Assembly (NCBI GenBank): GCA_025359965.1
Contig: JANYDC010000028.1
Location: 62,001-126,000, forward strand
Length of the DNA: 64,000 bases
From: Pedosphaera sp.
Lineage (GTDB): Bacteria; Verrucomicrobiota; Verrucomicrobiia; Limisphaerales; SXQI01
Direction of reading: 5' to 3'
The notes beneath the pieces are model-generated. The model made no database searches. It saw nothing but the letters and a program-made list of their open reading frames with translations, and was not told the DNA's origin. Both the position numbers and the translations under genes were made by a program. Shown here piece by piece: positions 24,128-33,307 of the stretch (positions are counted from its first letter, which is position 1; the number at the start of each line of letters is the position of its first letter).

Positions 24128-27100
24128 ATGCGCCTGCGCTCAATCGTGCATTTGGATGCCGACGCGTTCTTCGCCGCTGTTGAGCAGGCCTCCGATCCCA
24201 ACCTACGCGGCAAAGCCATCGCCGTGGGAGGTGAGAAACGGGGCATTATTGCCTCTGCCTCCTACGAGGCACGGGCCTTTGGGGTTTACACGCCCATGCC
24301 CACCGCCCATGCCCGCAAGCTCTGCCCCAAGCTCATTGTACTCCCCGGTGATTTCGAGCGGTATGAGCAGTTTTCCAATTGGATGTTTGGCTACTGCTAC
24401 GATTTCACCCCGGAGGTGGAACAAACCTCCATTGATGAGGGATACTTTGATTTAACCAGCTCTCGAAAACCCGCCGTTGAGGTGGCTGAAAAAATCAGAA
24501 AAGCCATTCGGCAAAAACTAAAGATCACTGTCAGCGAAGGCATTGCTTCCAACAAACTGGTCAGTGCCATCGCTTCGAAGCTGAACAAACCCTCCGCCTT
24601 CAGCGAGATCCGCCCCGGAAGCGAGAAAGAGTTCCTCCACCCGCTGGCCAATAAATGGCTGCCCGGGGTGGGCCCCAAAACCAGCGTGCGATTGAATGCG
24701 GCCGGACTGGCAAGAATCAGTCAGATTGCCCTCACACCGCCGGAGCTGCTCGAACTTATTTTGGGCAGGCAGGCCATGCAAATCCGTCAATTTGCCCAGG
24801 GTATCGATCCGCGTCCGCTGGTGCTCAGCCCGGAATCGCAAAAATCCTACAGCAAACAGGAGACCTTTAAGGAGGATCTGACTGACGAAAGCTATCTTTC
24901 GGCTGTTCTGCGGCGCATGGCCGATGAGCTGTTCGCGGATGTGCGCGCCGAGCGCCGCAGCATTCGCACCCTCACGGTCAAAGTCCGGTACAACGACATG
25001 GCCGAGGATCAGGTCAGCGAAAGCCTTTTGGAGCCGACCGATCTGGAGGCCGAGGTATACGGACGACTCGAAACCATGCTGCGCACCGCTTGGAAAAGAC
25101 GGGTCAGTGTGCGGCTGGTATCCCTAAAATTATCCAACCTTTACGACAGCCGCTTTCGCAGTGAACTCGCCTTGGGCAATGAGGGTATACGGAGGGAAGC
25201 CCGTTCCCGGCTGGCCGGAGTGGTCGACCTGCTTCGCAAGACCCACGGTGATGGGGTCATTCTGCACGGACACGATTTCCGCCTGCGGGAACCGCCCTCG
25301 GAATCCGCCAAGGTAACGCCAACGCCGCTCGTTAATTTGCCGTCAGTGTCCAAAGCAATTGCACCGCGCACCACCACCTCCGTCCCCCTGCGCGTTCACA
25401 GTTATTATTCCTTTCTTGATTCCACTCTGTCCCCAGCTGAAGTGGTGCGACTGGCTCATGAACGGGGCTTTCCGGCGGTGGCCCTGACCGATTATGGAAA
25501 CCTGCACGGAGCCTGTGCCTTTGCGGAAGCGGCCAAAAGCGAGGGTGTCAAGGCCATCTTCGGCACCGAACTTCGCGTCGGTTCCGCACCGCTGCTCCTG
25601 TATGTCCAAAATCAAACCGGATACGCCAACCTCTGCCGGCTTTTGTCATTGCACGCCAACCCCACTGCGGAGGGCGACGGAATCTCGGTCGCTTCCCGCC
25701 AAAGAGCGCCGCTGAGGGAAGCACTGTTGCACGGACTGACCGATGGACTGCTGGCGGTTAGCTCCGACCCCACCCTCGCAAAACTTTTTCCGGGTCGCTT
25801 TTATTTGGGGGGAGAGTTAGCCCGTCGTGGAAGCCTGCCCCATGCCCTTTGTCCGCCGGTGTTTTACGCTGATGCTTCGGACCGGCTGCGATACGACATT
25901 GTGCAGAGCATCCGAACACTTACCTTGCTCAGACAGCCTCATCCCGAGAAACGCGCGCAAGGTGGGTATCACTTTCGTTCGTCCGCCGAGTTATCAGCGC
26001 GTTTCAAAGACACTCCCGCGTCACTGCATGCCACCGTGGAAATTGCCGAGCGCTGCGAGTTCGAATTCCCCCTTGGAAAGCCGCAGTTCCCTCCATTCCA
26101 CACCCGGGACGGCTCGTCGTCCAAAGAATTTCTGAAGCGCACGGTTTTGAATGGATTGAAAATGCGTTATGACGGGAAAAAAATCCTTTCCGAACGTAAG
26201 ATGACCGTCTCCATGTCTCAGGTCATCGCCCAGGTGGAAACCGAACTTTCGATCATCACCGAGGTGGGTTACGAGGATCTGTTCCTCTCGACTTGGGAAC
26301 TGTTGCAAGTGTGCCGCCAACACGGCATCGAATGGATCACGCGCGGCAGCGCCGCCGACAGTCTGGTCTGCTACTGCCTGAGTATCTCCGAGGTTTGCCC
26401 CATCCGTTTCGGCCTATATTTCCGCCGTTTTCTGAACAAGGAGCGCATGGCCTTGCACAAACTCCCCGATATTGACATCGATTTTCCCCATGACCGTAAG
26501 GACGACGTGGTAAACCTGCTCTTTGCGCGGCACGGAAAGGAACACTGCGCGGTGGTTGGCGGTTTCTCCACCTTTCAAGCCCGCAGTGCTGTGGCTGACG
26601 TGGCCAAAGTGCTGGGGGTTTCAGAACACCAGATCCGCCGATTCACTGAACGCTTCCCGTGGAGCTTTGGTGGGGGCTGGGTTTCTGAGGATCACCATAA
26701 CTCGCGGGGCGCAGATCTTCTCGCCTTATTGAGGGCAAGTCCCGAATGCCGGGATATGCCCCTCGACGAGGAACCCTTTAAGACAGCGGTGGAAACCGCC
26801 GCTTTTCTCGACGGTTTTCCGCGCCATCCCAAAATGCATCCGTGCGGTGTGGTTCTTTCCAAGCAACCGATGCACGAGCTGACCCCTACTTTCACGTCCA
26901 ACAAAGGCTGGCCCACTACGCACTTCGACATGGACGCCGTGGAAGAGGTGGGATTGGTCAAGACCGACATCCTTGCCCAGGGTGGGCTGGCTGTGATGAG
27001 GGATGTAAGAGATTCATTGGCCAGCAAAGGGATCAAAGTGGATCTGGCCGCGTTGGAACCGTGGGAGGACCAAAAGGTTTGGGACATGATCTCCAGCGGC

Positions 27101-28474
27101 GGAGCAAGAGCCGTACATCACATCGAAAGCCCAGCCATGACCAATCTCTGCCAGATGTGTCACGTCGGGGAGATTGACGGTCTGGTAGCCATCGTGAGCG
27201 TGATCAGGCCCGGTGCGGCCAACGAACAAAAGAAGGTTAAATTCACCCGCCGTTACCAAGGTTTTGAGCTGCCGGAATATCCGGACCCATCACTGGAACC
27301 GTGTCTGCGAAGCACCTTCGGACTGGTGGTTTACGAAGAGCACATCCTGCAAATGTGCGAGGCGTTCGCGGGACTTTCTCCCGGTAGAGCTGATGTATTG
27401 AGGCGCTCACTGGTCAAACAGAAGTGGAAAGAAATAGAGGTAATTGGAAAGGAATTTACAGCCTCAGCTCTAGAGCGGGACCATCCCCCGGAAAAGATCA
27501 AGGAAGTCTGGGAACTGGTCACCGGCTTCAATGGATATGCCTTTTGCAAAGCGCATAGTACTGCCTACGGAGTGGAAGCCTATCAGGCGGCGTGGTTGAA
27601 ACTTTATCATCCCGCCGAGTTCATGGCGGCGGTCCTAACGAACGCCAAAGGTTTCTACCATCCCATTGTCTACGTTCTGGAGACCCGTCGGCTGGGGATT
27701 GGTTTTCTCCCCCCTTCGGTCAACGAGCCGGGACCGGCCTTCGTGCCCCAAGGCAATCTGATTCGAGTCCCGCTAACTCGCGCCAAAGGCCTGACTCAAA
27801 ACACCTGCGACCGCATGGTGGCAGCCCGCCGGGAAAAAAAATTCACTTCCATCCACGATTTTTTCCGCAGGGTCGCTCCGTCCGGGGAGGAGTTGGAGAT
27901 CATGCTGCGGGCCGGTGGTTTCGATGAATTCGGCGAAACCCGCACCAATCAGTTCTGGCAGGCCCAGTACCTTCTTAAGACCTTCACCTCAGCGCCATCG
28001 GCTCGGCAAGGCTGGCTGATCCCTCCTGCCGGATTGGACCGGCTTCCAGAGATTCCGTTGAAGGAGCCAACCCGGCAGGAACGACTGGTGTGGGAGGCCG
28101 AGCTTTACGGATACGCTGTGAGCGCGCATCCGCTCGAACTTTTTCCCGATATCGCATGGGAAAGCTATTGCCCGGTGAACCGGCTGGGCGAGTTTGTGGG
28201 TCGGATGGTGAAAACCTGCGGATTGATTGTCGAGCAACGCACCCACCATCAGATTACCGGCGAACCCATGAAATTCCTTTCATTGGCCGATCACACCGGG
28301 ATTATCGAAACAGAACTCTTCGCGCAGACCTACAAAACCTACGGATTGGCCACCGTGCGATATCCGGTTCTCGAAGTGGAGGCCAAAGTCGAACCCTTCG
28401 AAAACGGACGCGGCTTCAGCCTGCGGGTATTAAAAGCGGGCGAACCTAGGAAACGCTCCATTGGGTCCATTTAA
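24128..28474 (+). CDS. Fused Y-family (DinB-like) and C-family (DnaE/DnaE2-like) DNA polymerase
   Basis: One uninterrupted 1448-codon frame joins two polymerases. Residues 1 to about 391 are a Y-family enzyme with catalytic D10 (HLDADAFFAAVEQ) and D103-E104 (QTSIDEGYFDLT), a helix-hairpin-helix (LPGVGPKTSVRLNAAGL) and a little-finger part. After a ~28-residue linker rich in Pro/Ser/Thr, residues 419 onward are a DNA polymerase III alpha-type enzyme. This has a PHP domain (LRVHSYYSFLDSTLSPAEVVRLAHERGFPAVALTDYGNLHG), palm aspartates in PDIDIDF (780-786) and D947 (GLVKTDIL), FNGYAFCKAHSTAYG, and a C-terminal OB fold. Both active sites look intact, unlike ImuB, whose acidic residues are lost. It lies in the lexA operon where other bacteria have imuA-imuB-dnaE2, so translesion synthesis is inferred. 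Confidence 0.9.
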   Translation: MRLRSIVHLDADAFFAAVEQASDPNLRGKAIAVGGEKRGIIASASYEARAFGVYTPMPTAHARKLCPKLIVLPGDFERYEQFSNWMFGYCYDFTPEVEQTSIDEGYFDLTSSRKPAVEVAEKIRKAIRQKLKITVSEGIASNKLVSAIASKLNKPSAFSEIRPGSEKEFLHPLANKWLPGVGPKTSVRLNAAGLARISQIALTPPELLELILGRQAMQIRQFAQGIDPRPLVLSPESQKSYSKQETFKEDLTDESYLSAVLRRMADELFADVRAERRSIRTLTVKVRYNDMAEDQVSESLLEPTDLEAEVYGRLETMLRTAWKRRVSVRLVSLKLSNLYDSRFRSELALGNEGIRREARSRLAGVVDLLRKTHGDGVILHGHDFRLREPPSESAKVTPTPLVNLPSVSKAIAPRTTTSVPLRVHSYYSFLDSTLSPAEVVRLAHERGFPAVALTDYGNLHGACAFAEAAKSEGVKAIFGTELRVGSAPLLLYVQNQTGYANLCRLLSLHANPTAEGDGISVASRQRAPLREALLHGLTDGLLAVSSDPTLAKLFPGRFYLGGELARRGSLPHALCPPVFYADASDRLRYDIVQSIRTLTLLRQPHPEKRAQGGYHFRSSAELSARFKDTPASLHATVEIAERCEFEFPLGKPQFPPFHTRDGSSSKEFLKRTVLNGLKMRYDGKKILSERKMTVSMSQVIAQVETELSIITEVGYEDLFLSTWELLQVCRQHGIEWITRGSAADSLVCYCLSISEVCPIRFGLYFRRFLNKERMALHKLPDIDIDFPHDRKDDVVNLLFARHGKEHCAVVGGFSTFQARSAVADVAKVLGVSEHQIRRFTERFPWSFGGGWVSEDHHNSRGADLLALLRASPECRDMPLDEEPFKTAVETAAFLDGFPRHPKMHPCGVVLSKQPMHELTPTFTSNKGWPTTHFDMDAVEEVGLVKTDILAQGGLAVMRDVRDSLASKGIKVDLAALEPWEDQKVWDMISSGGARAVHHIESPAMTNLCQMCHVGEIDGLVAIVSVIRPGAANEQKKVKFTRRYQGFELPEYPDPSLEPCLRSTFGLVVYEEHILQMCEAFAGLSPGRADVLRRSLVKQKWKEIEVIGKEFTASALERDHPPEKIKEVWELVTGFNGYAFCKAHSTAYGVEAYQAAWLKLYHPAEFMAAVLTNAKGFYHPIVYVLETRRLGIGFLPPSVNEPGPAFVPQGNLIRVPLTRAKGLTQNTCDRMVAARREKKFTSIHDFFRRVAPSGEELEIMLRAGGFDEFGETRTNQFWQAQYLLKTFTSAPSARQGWLIPPAGLDRLPEIPLKEPTRQERLVWEAELYGYAVSAHPLELFPDIAWESYCPVNRLGEFVGRMVKTCGLIVEQRTHHQITGEPMKFLSLADHTGIIETELFAQTYKTYGLATVRYPVLEVEAKVEPFENGRGFSLRVLKAGEPRKRSIGSI

Positions 28475-28583
28475 AATCTTGCGGGATTCAGACACCCTTG
28501 GACGGCATCGTCCTGCTCCTAATTTTTAGCGCAATATCCCATTGCTGTTTGACAATCTTTGAGATGCAGGGTTTTACTCTCCG

Positions 28584-30665
28584 ATGGCTATGCAAACCCT
28601 AGGACTTCTCGCACTGTTCTGCGCCGCATTTTCAAGCTTTGCTTTTGGCGCACCTATTCCCAGCGCGTTAACCTATCAAGGCTCACTTATCCAGGATGGA
28701 AATCCCGCCAATGGAAGTTTTAGTTTCAGAATCTCCCTGCACTCTGACCGCATGGAAGGCGACCCTATTGGCCAGCCCATTACGAATTCATCCATAGGTG
28801 TGGTTAACGGCGTCTTCACAACCCAACTCGACTTTGGATCAAATGCCTTCAATGGGGAGGCCCGATGGATCGAAATCGCGGTGCGTCGCACAGAGGATGA
28901 CCCATTCACAATTCTGCAACCGCGTCAGGCGCTCACAGCCACTCCTTATGCGCTGTACGCCTTAACACCTTCAGGCCCACCGGGGCCGGCGGGCATAAAA
29001 GGAGAAAAAGGGGACGACGGCATGCCCGGAACAAAGGGTGAGACAGGAGTGGAAGGACCAGCCGGTGCCCCCGGCCCGCAGGGAGCCACTGGCGCAAAAG
29101 GAGAACCAGGTTTGCAGGGCCCTCCCGGCTCGGTTGGGGCAACAGGTCTGGCCGGTGCAAAAGGTGACACTGGCGAAATTGGCCCGCTGGGACCAACCGG
29201 GCCAAAAGGTGAACCGGGAGCAGCTGGACCTCAAGGACTGACAGGCCCCATCGGTCCACAGGGACCAGCAGGGGAAAAAGGTGACAACGGCACTCAAGGA
29301 TTCGCCGGCACAGTCGGCTCCATGGGCCCTAAAGGAGAGCCTGGCCCACAGGGTTCTCCAGGCCTGCCCGGTGCCACAGATGGCTGGAGCCTCACAGGCA
29401 ATTCCGACATCAACCCGGCGATCCATTTTCTTGGCACCACCGACAGCCAGCCCCTCATTCTCGCCGTCAATAGTGAGCCTGCCATCCGCATCCTACCCAA
29501 CGGCAGCAGTCCAAATATTATAAGTGGATTCTCGGACAACAAAGTTGAGCCAGGATTGGCAGGCACAGTGATCGTGGGTGGAGGTTACGCCGGAAAGGAG
29601 AACCAAGTGGGCAACAACTACGCCGCCGTGCTGGGAGGATATGGCAATACAGCAAATGGATTCGCATCCACCGTTATGGGCGTCGGCTCCACGGCCAGTG
29701 GCGGATTCTCTATCGCCATGGGCTTCAACACCACCGCCAGCAGCGGTTACGCGATAGCCTGGGGAGCCAACTCCACGGCCAGTGGCTATGGCTCCATCGC
29801 CATAGGAACTGATTCCACCGCAAGCGGTTCGTACTCCCTCGCCATGGGAAACCTCACACTGGCAGACGGGGCAGTTTCAACAGCCATGGGCAACCGTGCC
29901 AAAGCCATCCATAACGGTTCCTTCGTCTGGGCCGACCGGCAGGATTTTGATTTCAGCTCCACCGCGCAAAACCAGTTCGCCATACGTGCCTCAGGCGGCA
30001 TGTTCCTTGATGGACGGCTGGGAATCGGCACCAGCGATCCAACGTGGTCGGTTGATGTCCAAAATGCCCAGAGCATCGGCAGGCTCACCTCGACCAACGA
30101 TGCCAGTGGTTCCGTCCTCATCCTCCGCAACTCCACCCCTTCACCATCCTATCTCGGCGCAATTACTTTCGAAACCGCCTCGGGCGCACCCGGCCGTATT
30201 GCCTACTATGCGGACGACCACATCGGTATCCGCGTGGGAGGCGTCGAGCACCTAAGCCTTGATAACAGTGGTAACCTGACCATCACCGGCACCTTGAACC
30301 CGCCCAGTGATCGCAATGTCAAAAAAGATTTCTCACCCATCAACTCGCACGAGATTTTGGACAAACTGACCGCACTGCCCATTCAAACATGGTCCTACAC
30401 CAATGACCTGACCCGCCGCCACATAGGGCCGGTCGCTCAAGACTTCCACAATGCTTTCGGCCTAAACGGTGCTGACAACAAGCACATTGCCACGGTGGAT
30501 GCCGACGGTGTTGCCTTGGCTGCAATCCAAGGCCTCAACCAAAAACTCGAAGCCCAAACTATATCCCTTCAGGAACAAATGCGGGAAAAAGACGCTCACC
30601 TCGCCCGTATCGAGTCAGAGCTGGCCGAACTCAAAGCAATTTTCCGCAAGATGATTGAGAAATGA
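28584..30665 (+). CDS. Collagen-like / YadA-head / peptidase S74 surface protein
   Basis: This 693-residue protein has a signal peptide (LGLLALFCAAFSSFAFGAP). A ~95-residue N-terminal domain (PSALTYQGSLIQDGNPANGSFSFRISLH) is followed by 45 consecutive Gly-X-Y triplets (from residue 131 to ~265, uninterrupted). YadA-like head repeats (NSTASGYGSIAIGTDSTASGSYSLAMG) come next, and a C-terminal intramolecular chaperone domain of the S74 family. The S74 dyad is present as Ser575 and Lys580 in PPSDRNVKKD, with a coiled-coil tail (LNQKLEAQTISLQEQMREKDAHLARIESELAELKA). All modules trimerise, so a trimeric, self-processed fibre on the cell surface is expected. The antisense ORFs here result from the GXY repeat codons. 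Confidence 0.88.
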   Translation: MAMQTLGLLALFCAAFSSFAFGAPIPSALTYQGSLIQDGNPANGSFSFRISLHSDRMEGDPIGQPITNSSIGVVNGVFTTQLDFGSNAFNGEARWIEIAVRRTEDDPFTILQPRQALTATPYALYALTPSGPPGPAGIKGEKGDDGMPGTKGETGVEGPAGAPGPQGATGAKGEPGLQGPPGSVGATGLAGAKGDTGEIGPLGPTGPKGEPGAAGPQGLTGPIGPQGPAGEKGDNGTQGFAGTVGSMGPKGEPGPQGSPGLPGATDGWSLTGNSDINPAIHFLGTTDSQPLILAVNSEPAIRILPNGSSPNIISGFSDNKVEPGLAGTVIVGGGYAGKENQVGNNYAAVLGGYGNTANGFASTVMGVGSTASGGFSIAMGFNTTASSGYAIAWGANSTASGYGSIAIGTDSTASGSYSLAMGNLTLADGAVSTAMGNRAKAIHNGSFVWADRQDFDFSSTAQNQFAIRASGGMFLDGRLGIGTSDPTWSVDVQNAQSIGRLTSTNDASGSVLILRNSTPSPSYLGAITFETASGAPGRIAYYADDHIGIRVGGVEHLSLDNSGNLTITGTLNPPSDRNVKKDFSPINSHEILDKLTALPIQTWSYTNDLTRRHIGPVAQDFHNAFGLNGADNKHIATVDADGVALAAIQGLNQKLEAQTISLQEQMREKDAHLARIESELAELKAIFRKMIEK

Positions 30666-30755
30666 ACTCGGCAAAAACAGCATGACAGCAATGGAATCTA
30701 ATCGATCCAGTTCCATCCATACAGCTTCGGCAACCCGTTACGCTATCATTATGAA

Positions 30756-32843
30756 GTGAGATGCATTTTGGATTTTTTAAGGCAAACTTTTTACTGCGGT
30801 AGAATTATCAGCTCAATCGCTACATGCGTCCTTGTCGTTCACGTAGTGGCAGAAGAACCCCCGACACCGCCAATCAACGACCAACTTGAGAACGCACTCA
30901 GGATCACTGGCGACCAGTTTACCCTTCAATCGGATTTAAGCGCAGCAACATCAGAAAATTTTGAATCGTTCACCACGCATCAATTTTGGCCTTACTTTCC
31001 AGGAACCACTCCTCAAAGTGTTTGGTGGCGCTGGACGGCTCCATCGACCGGCATCCTAACTTGGGACTCAACTTCAAGCCCCTACCACCTTAATGTTTCG
31101 GTGTATTCTCAAGACCTATTCGGTCAGCTGAATCTGGAAGGGGAATCCTTTCTCCCTTTTACAGATTACCAGTTACACGAAACAACGGGATCAGCAACGG
31201 TTCTGTATGAGCAAACGTACCTGATCCGTTTAGCCCGGACCTCCCTTGAGTTTTACAAAGATGGTGATGAGTTTAATACCATCCGAACGCCAGTTCCAGT
31301 AGGCGTTATCCTCAAGCTTGCACCTCCCACTTCGGCAGCAAATGACTATTTTAATGAAGCATCCACTCTGTTAACTCCGCACGATTCGATTACCGTTGAT
31401 GTTTATACAGCCACCAGTGAGGCCGGAGAACCTAAGGCAAGTCCAACCGCCCAACTTCGAACACTTTGGTGGACTTGGACGGCCACGGAGTACGGGGTAG
31501 CTCAGCTCTCCACTACAAACCAAGCTCCTGGCTTCACCCCGGCGGTGGGCGTCTACCGGCGAGGCCCCAATTTCGAACTCCTTTTGTTGACGAATTCAGT
31601 CACCGAATTGGGCAACCCATGCTGGTCCTACGAAGTCGCTAGACCTTCGGTGCGATGGGATGCTGTACCCGGCACCAAATACTGGATCCAGTTTGACTGC
31701 CTGCCGTCCATGTCCTCTGAGAAGCGAGTAGATTTCGACTTCCAATTCAGCCTTGCGCCAACGAACACAATTAGCTCAAGTCCCACTCTCCTTATTGGCG
31801 ACGATCTCAGTTTGATGGTTTCCAACATCAATGCATCCCCTTGGCAGGAGTATGGCGGATACGATGGATACAACAATCACCCGCTTCTTCATCGGGTGTA
31901 TTATCAATGGGTCGCCAAGGCTGATGGCCTTCTTCAAGTAACTGCGTTCGAGCCATTGCGATACGCGGAACCCGCTTCATCTTCCACGACATCGGCGGGC
32001 TCAGTAAACACCCCGCCCTCCGGCTCTCCTTGTTGGGGTTATGGCGATTTACACCCACAGCCGGTCTTTCACGCGATGTTTACAGTCGACAACGCCGGAG
32101 ATCGAACCAACACCCTGACTTCAAGAGTTTACGCTAACCGGAGCTACATCATCGCGTTGGACGGGACCGAAGGAACCACTGGAGAAACGCCAATGAACCT
32201 CCTTTTTACACCCAATCCCGTCAACGACCAATTCACCAACCGAATCGTGCTCTCTGGGCCCGGGCTGTTGGTCGGTGGACGCACCTATGGTGCAACCAAG
32301 AATTATTGGGAAGAAAACGTTTTTACTGACCAATTAAAGTATGCCGGGGGCAATATTTGGTGGGAATGGAACGCTCCTTCCAATGGTTGGTGGACCCTCT
32401 TCTTCAAATCCGGCGTTGGCGACCACCTCATTGTTCTCTATCGGGGCGAATCTGCCAGCCCCACAAACGAAACTGGCCGTACATTTGATGCACCTTTCAA
32501 CTTCCAAGCTTCCTCCAATGAGGTTTTCCAAATCGGAGTCAATGTGCTAAGCGTGCTCAATCAAAACCCCAACCTTGGGAACCATATGGAATTCACGCTT
32601 ACTCCGCTCGTATCGCCAGCCCCAAGGCTCACCTATCTTAATCCAAGGCTTTACGGTAATTATCCCTACCTTCTACTTCCCGATAACTCTGGTCTTCCTT
32701 ACCGCGTCGATTCTTCAACTGACCTTATCCACTGGTCACCGGTGCGGACCAACAGTGATTTCAAAAGCCATTACGTCACTTTTCCGGCACAGGGTGCCGA
32801 CGGGGAGAACCATTTCTTCAGAACCTCAATTGTCTCGCCCTGA
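30756..32843 (+). CDS. Secreted repeat protein with WWxW modules
   Basis: The start is GTG 30756, and the N-terminus has a hydrophobic export segment (IISSIATCVLVVHVVA). Within 695 residues a module recurs: N-D-x-hydrophobic, then ~50-70 residues, then an aromatic strand. Examples are NDQLENALRI...VWWRWTAPSTG, NDYFNEASTL...LWWTWTATEYG and NDQFTNRIVL...IWWEWNAPSNG; YYQWVAKADG is a related strand. These beta-sandwich-like repeats are seen in secreted proteins of Verrucomicrobia and Planctomycetes. The end (LPYRVDSSTDLIHWSPV...HFFRTSIVSP) is the same tail type as in the 12768 gene. Probably extracellular; the ligand is unknown. Confidence 0.7.
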   Translation: MRCILDFLRQTFYCGRIISSIATCVLVVHVVAEEPPTPPINDQLENALRITGDQFTLQSDLSAATSENFESFTTHQFWPYFPGTTPQSVWWRWTAPSTGILTWDSTSSPYHLNVSVYSQDLFGQLNLEGESFLPFTDYQLHETTGSATVLYEQTYLIRLARTSLEFYKDGDEFNTIRTPVPVGVILKLAPPTSAANDYFNEASTLLTPHDSITVDVYTATSEAGEPKASPTAQLRTLWWTWTATEYGVAQLSTTNQAPGFTPAVGVYRRGPNFELLLLTNSVTELGNPCWSYEVARPSVRWDAVPGTKYWIQFDCLPSMSSEKRVDFDFQFSLAPTNTISSSPTLLIGDDLSLMVSNINASPWQEYGGYDGYNNHPLLHRVYYQWVAKADGLLQVTAFEPLRYAEPASSSTTSAGSVNTPPSGSPCWGYGDLHPQPVFHAMFTVDNAGDRTNTLTSRVYANRSYIIALDGTEGTTGETPMNLLFTPNPVNDQFTNRIVLSGPGLLVGGRTYGATKNYWEENVFTDQLKYAGGNIWWEWNAPSNGWWTLFFKSGVGDHLIVLYRGESASPTNETGRTFDAPFNFQASSNEVFQIGVNVLSVLNQNPNLGNHMEFTLTPLVSPAPRLTYLNPRLYGNYPYLLLPDNSGLPYRVDSSTDLIHWSPVRTNSDFKSHYVTFPAQGADGENHFFRTSIVSP

Positions 32844-32963
32844 GGCTTGAATAGTGCAGGCAACGCTGTTCATTAATCCTTTTGGTAATAAACCCTTATA
32901 TGTTGCTTCCCATGATGTTTCTCTTCTCATTCTGGACGCAGTTCCTTCCTCGCGGCACCCATG

Positions 32964-33037
32964 AATTGTTCGTGGCCGCGTGGTGCAACGGAGCCGAGCG
33001 GAGCGAGCGTAGTGGAACCGCACGGCCACGAACAATT
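32964..33037. repeat. Long imperfect palindrome with 15-bp perfect arms
   Basis: AATTGTTCGTGGCCG (32964-32978) is the exact reverse complement of CGGCCACGAACAATT (33023-33037). The 44-nt interior is rich in GAGCGGAGCGAGCG-type sequence and can fold further. It resembles a REP-like or hairpin element. IS110-family elements often insert next to such repeats, so it may be the target or a neighbour of the insertion. Confidence 0.6.
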
Positions 33038-33117
33038 ATCACAACCCTCTTTTATATCCGAGGGTTTCTCTTTCGCTTTTTCCCTTTCCGCTTTTCTTGC
33101 ACACGCAAGAATAACAA

Positions 33118-33269
33118 CCGGGATCCCCGCGCAAGGGACCCCGGCGGCGCGCGCGAGCTCCTGCAACCCTTGGACGGCCTTTGGCCGGTCCGCAGCCCAG
33201 CCTGAGCCACGCGCGCCTCGTGATCTAAACTCGAACCGATGCTTGAGCTGCGGCTCCGGCCGCAAGCTC
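33118..33269 (+). ncRNA. Candidate IS110 bridge RNA region (three hairpins)
   Basis: Between the element's left flank and the transposase ATG there are three consecutive hairpins. They are CCGGGATCCC-CGCGCAA-GGGACCCCGG (33118-33144), GGACGGCC-TTT-GGCCGGTCC (33172-33191) and GAGCTGCGG-CTCCGG-CCGCAAGCTC (33245-33269). IS110-group elements encode a ~180-nt bridge RNA in this position that guides target and donor recognition. The size and place fit. The guide loops cannot be assigned without the element boundaries. Confidence 0.45.
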
Positions 33270-33307
33270 GCATGCATAAGGCTGAGTCAGAACACATTCA
33301 CCTCCCT

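Larger units (their letters stand above)
32844..33307. other. Intergenic/IS110 left-flank region
   Basis: This 464-bp gap contains a long inverted repeat at 32964-33037 and three hairpins upstream of the IS110 transposase at 33118-33269, described separately. The left end of the insertion sequence lies somewhere in it; IS110 elements lack long terminal inverted repeats, so I cannot fix the boundary. No protein-coding gene is supported; the ORFs reported here are antisense or out-of-frame noise. Confidence 0.5.

Noticed and set aside
26842-27177. ORFs within the fused polymerase suggesting a second gene
   Set aside because: The main frame is continuous and carries all polymerase motifs; these are out-of-frame shadows.
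28933-29426. Several minus-strand ORFs rich in Pro and Gly
   Set aside because: They are the mirror of the G-X-Y repeat codons of the collagen-like gene.
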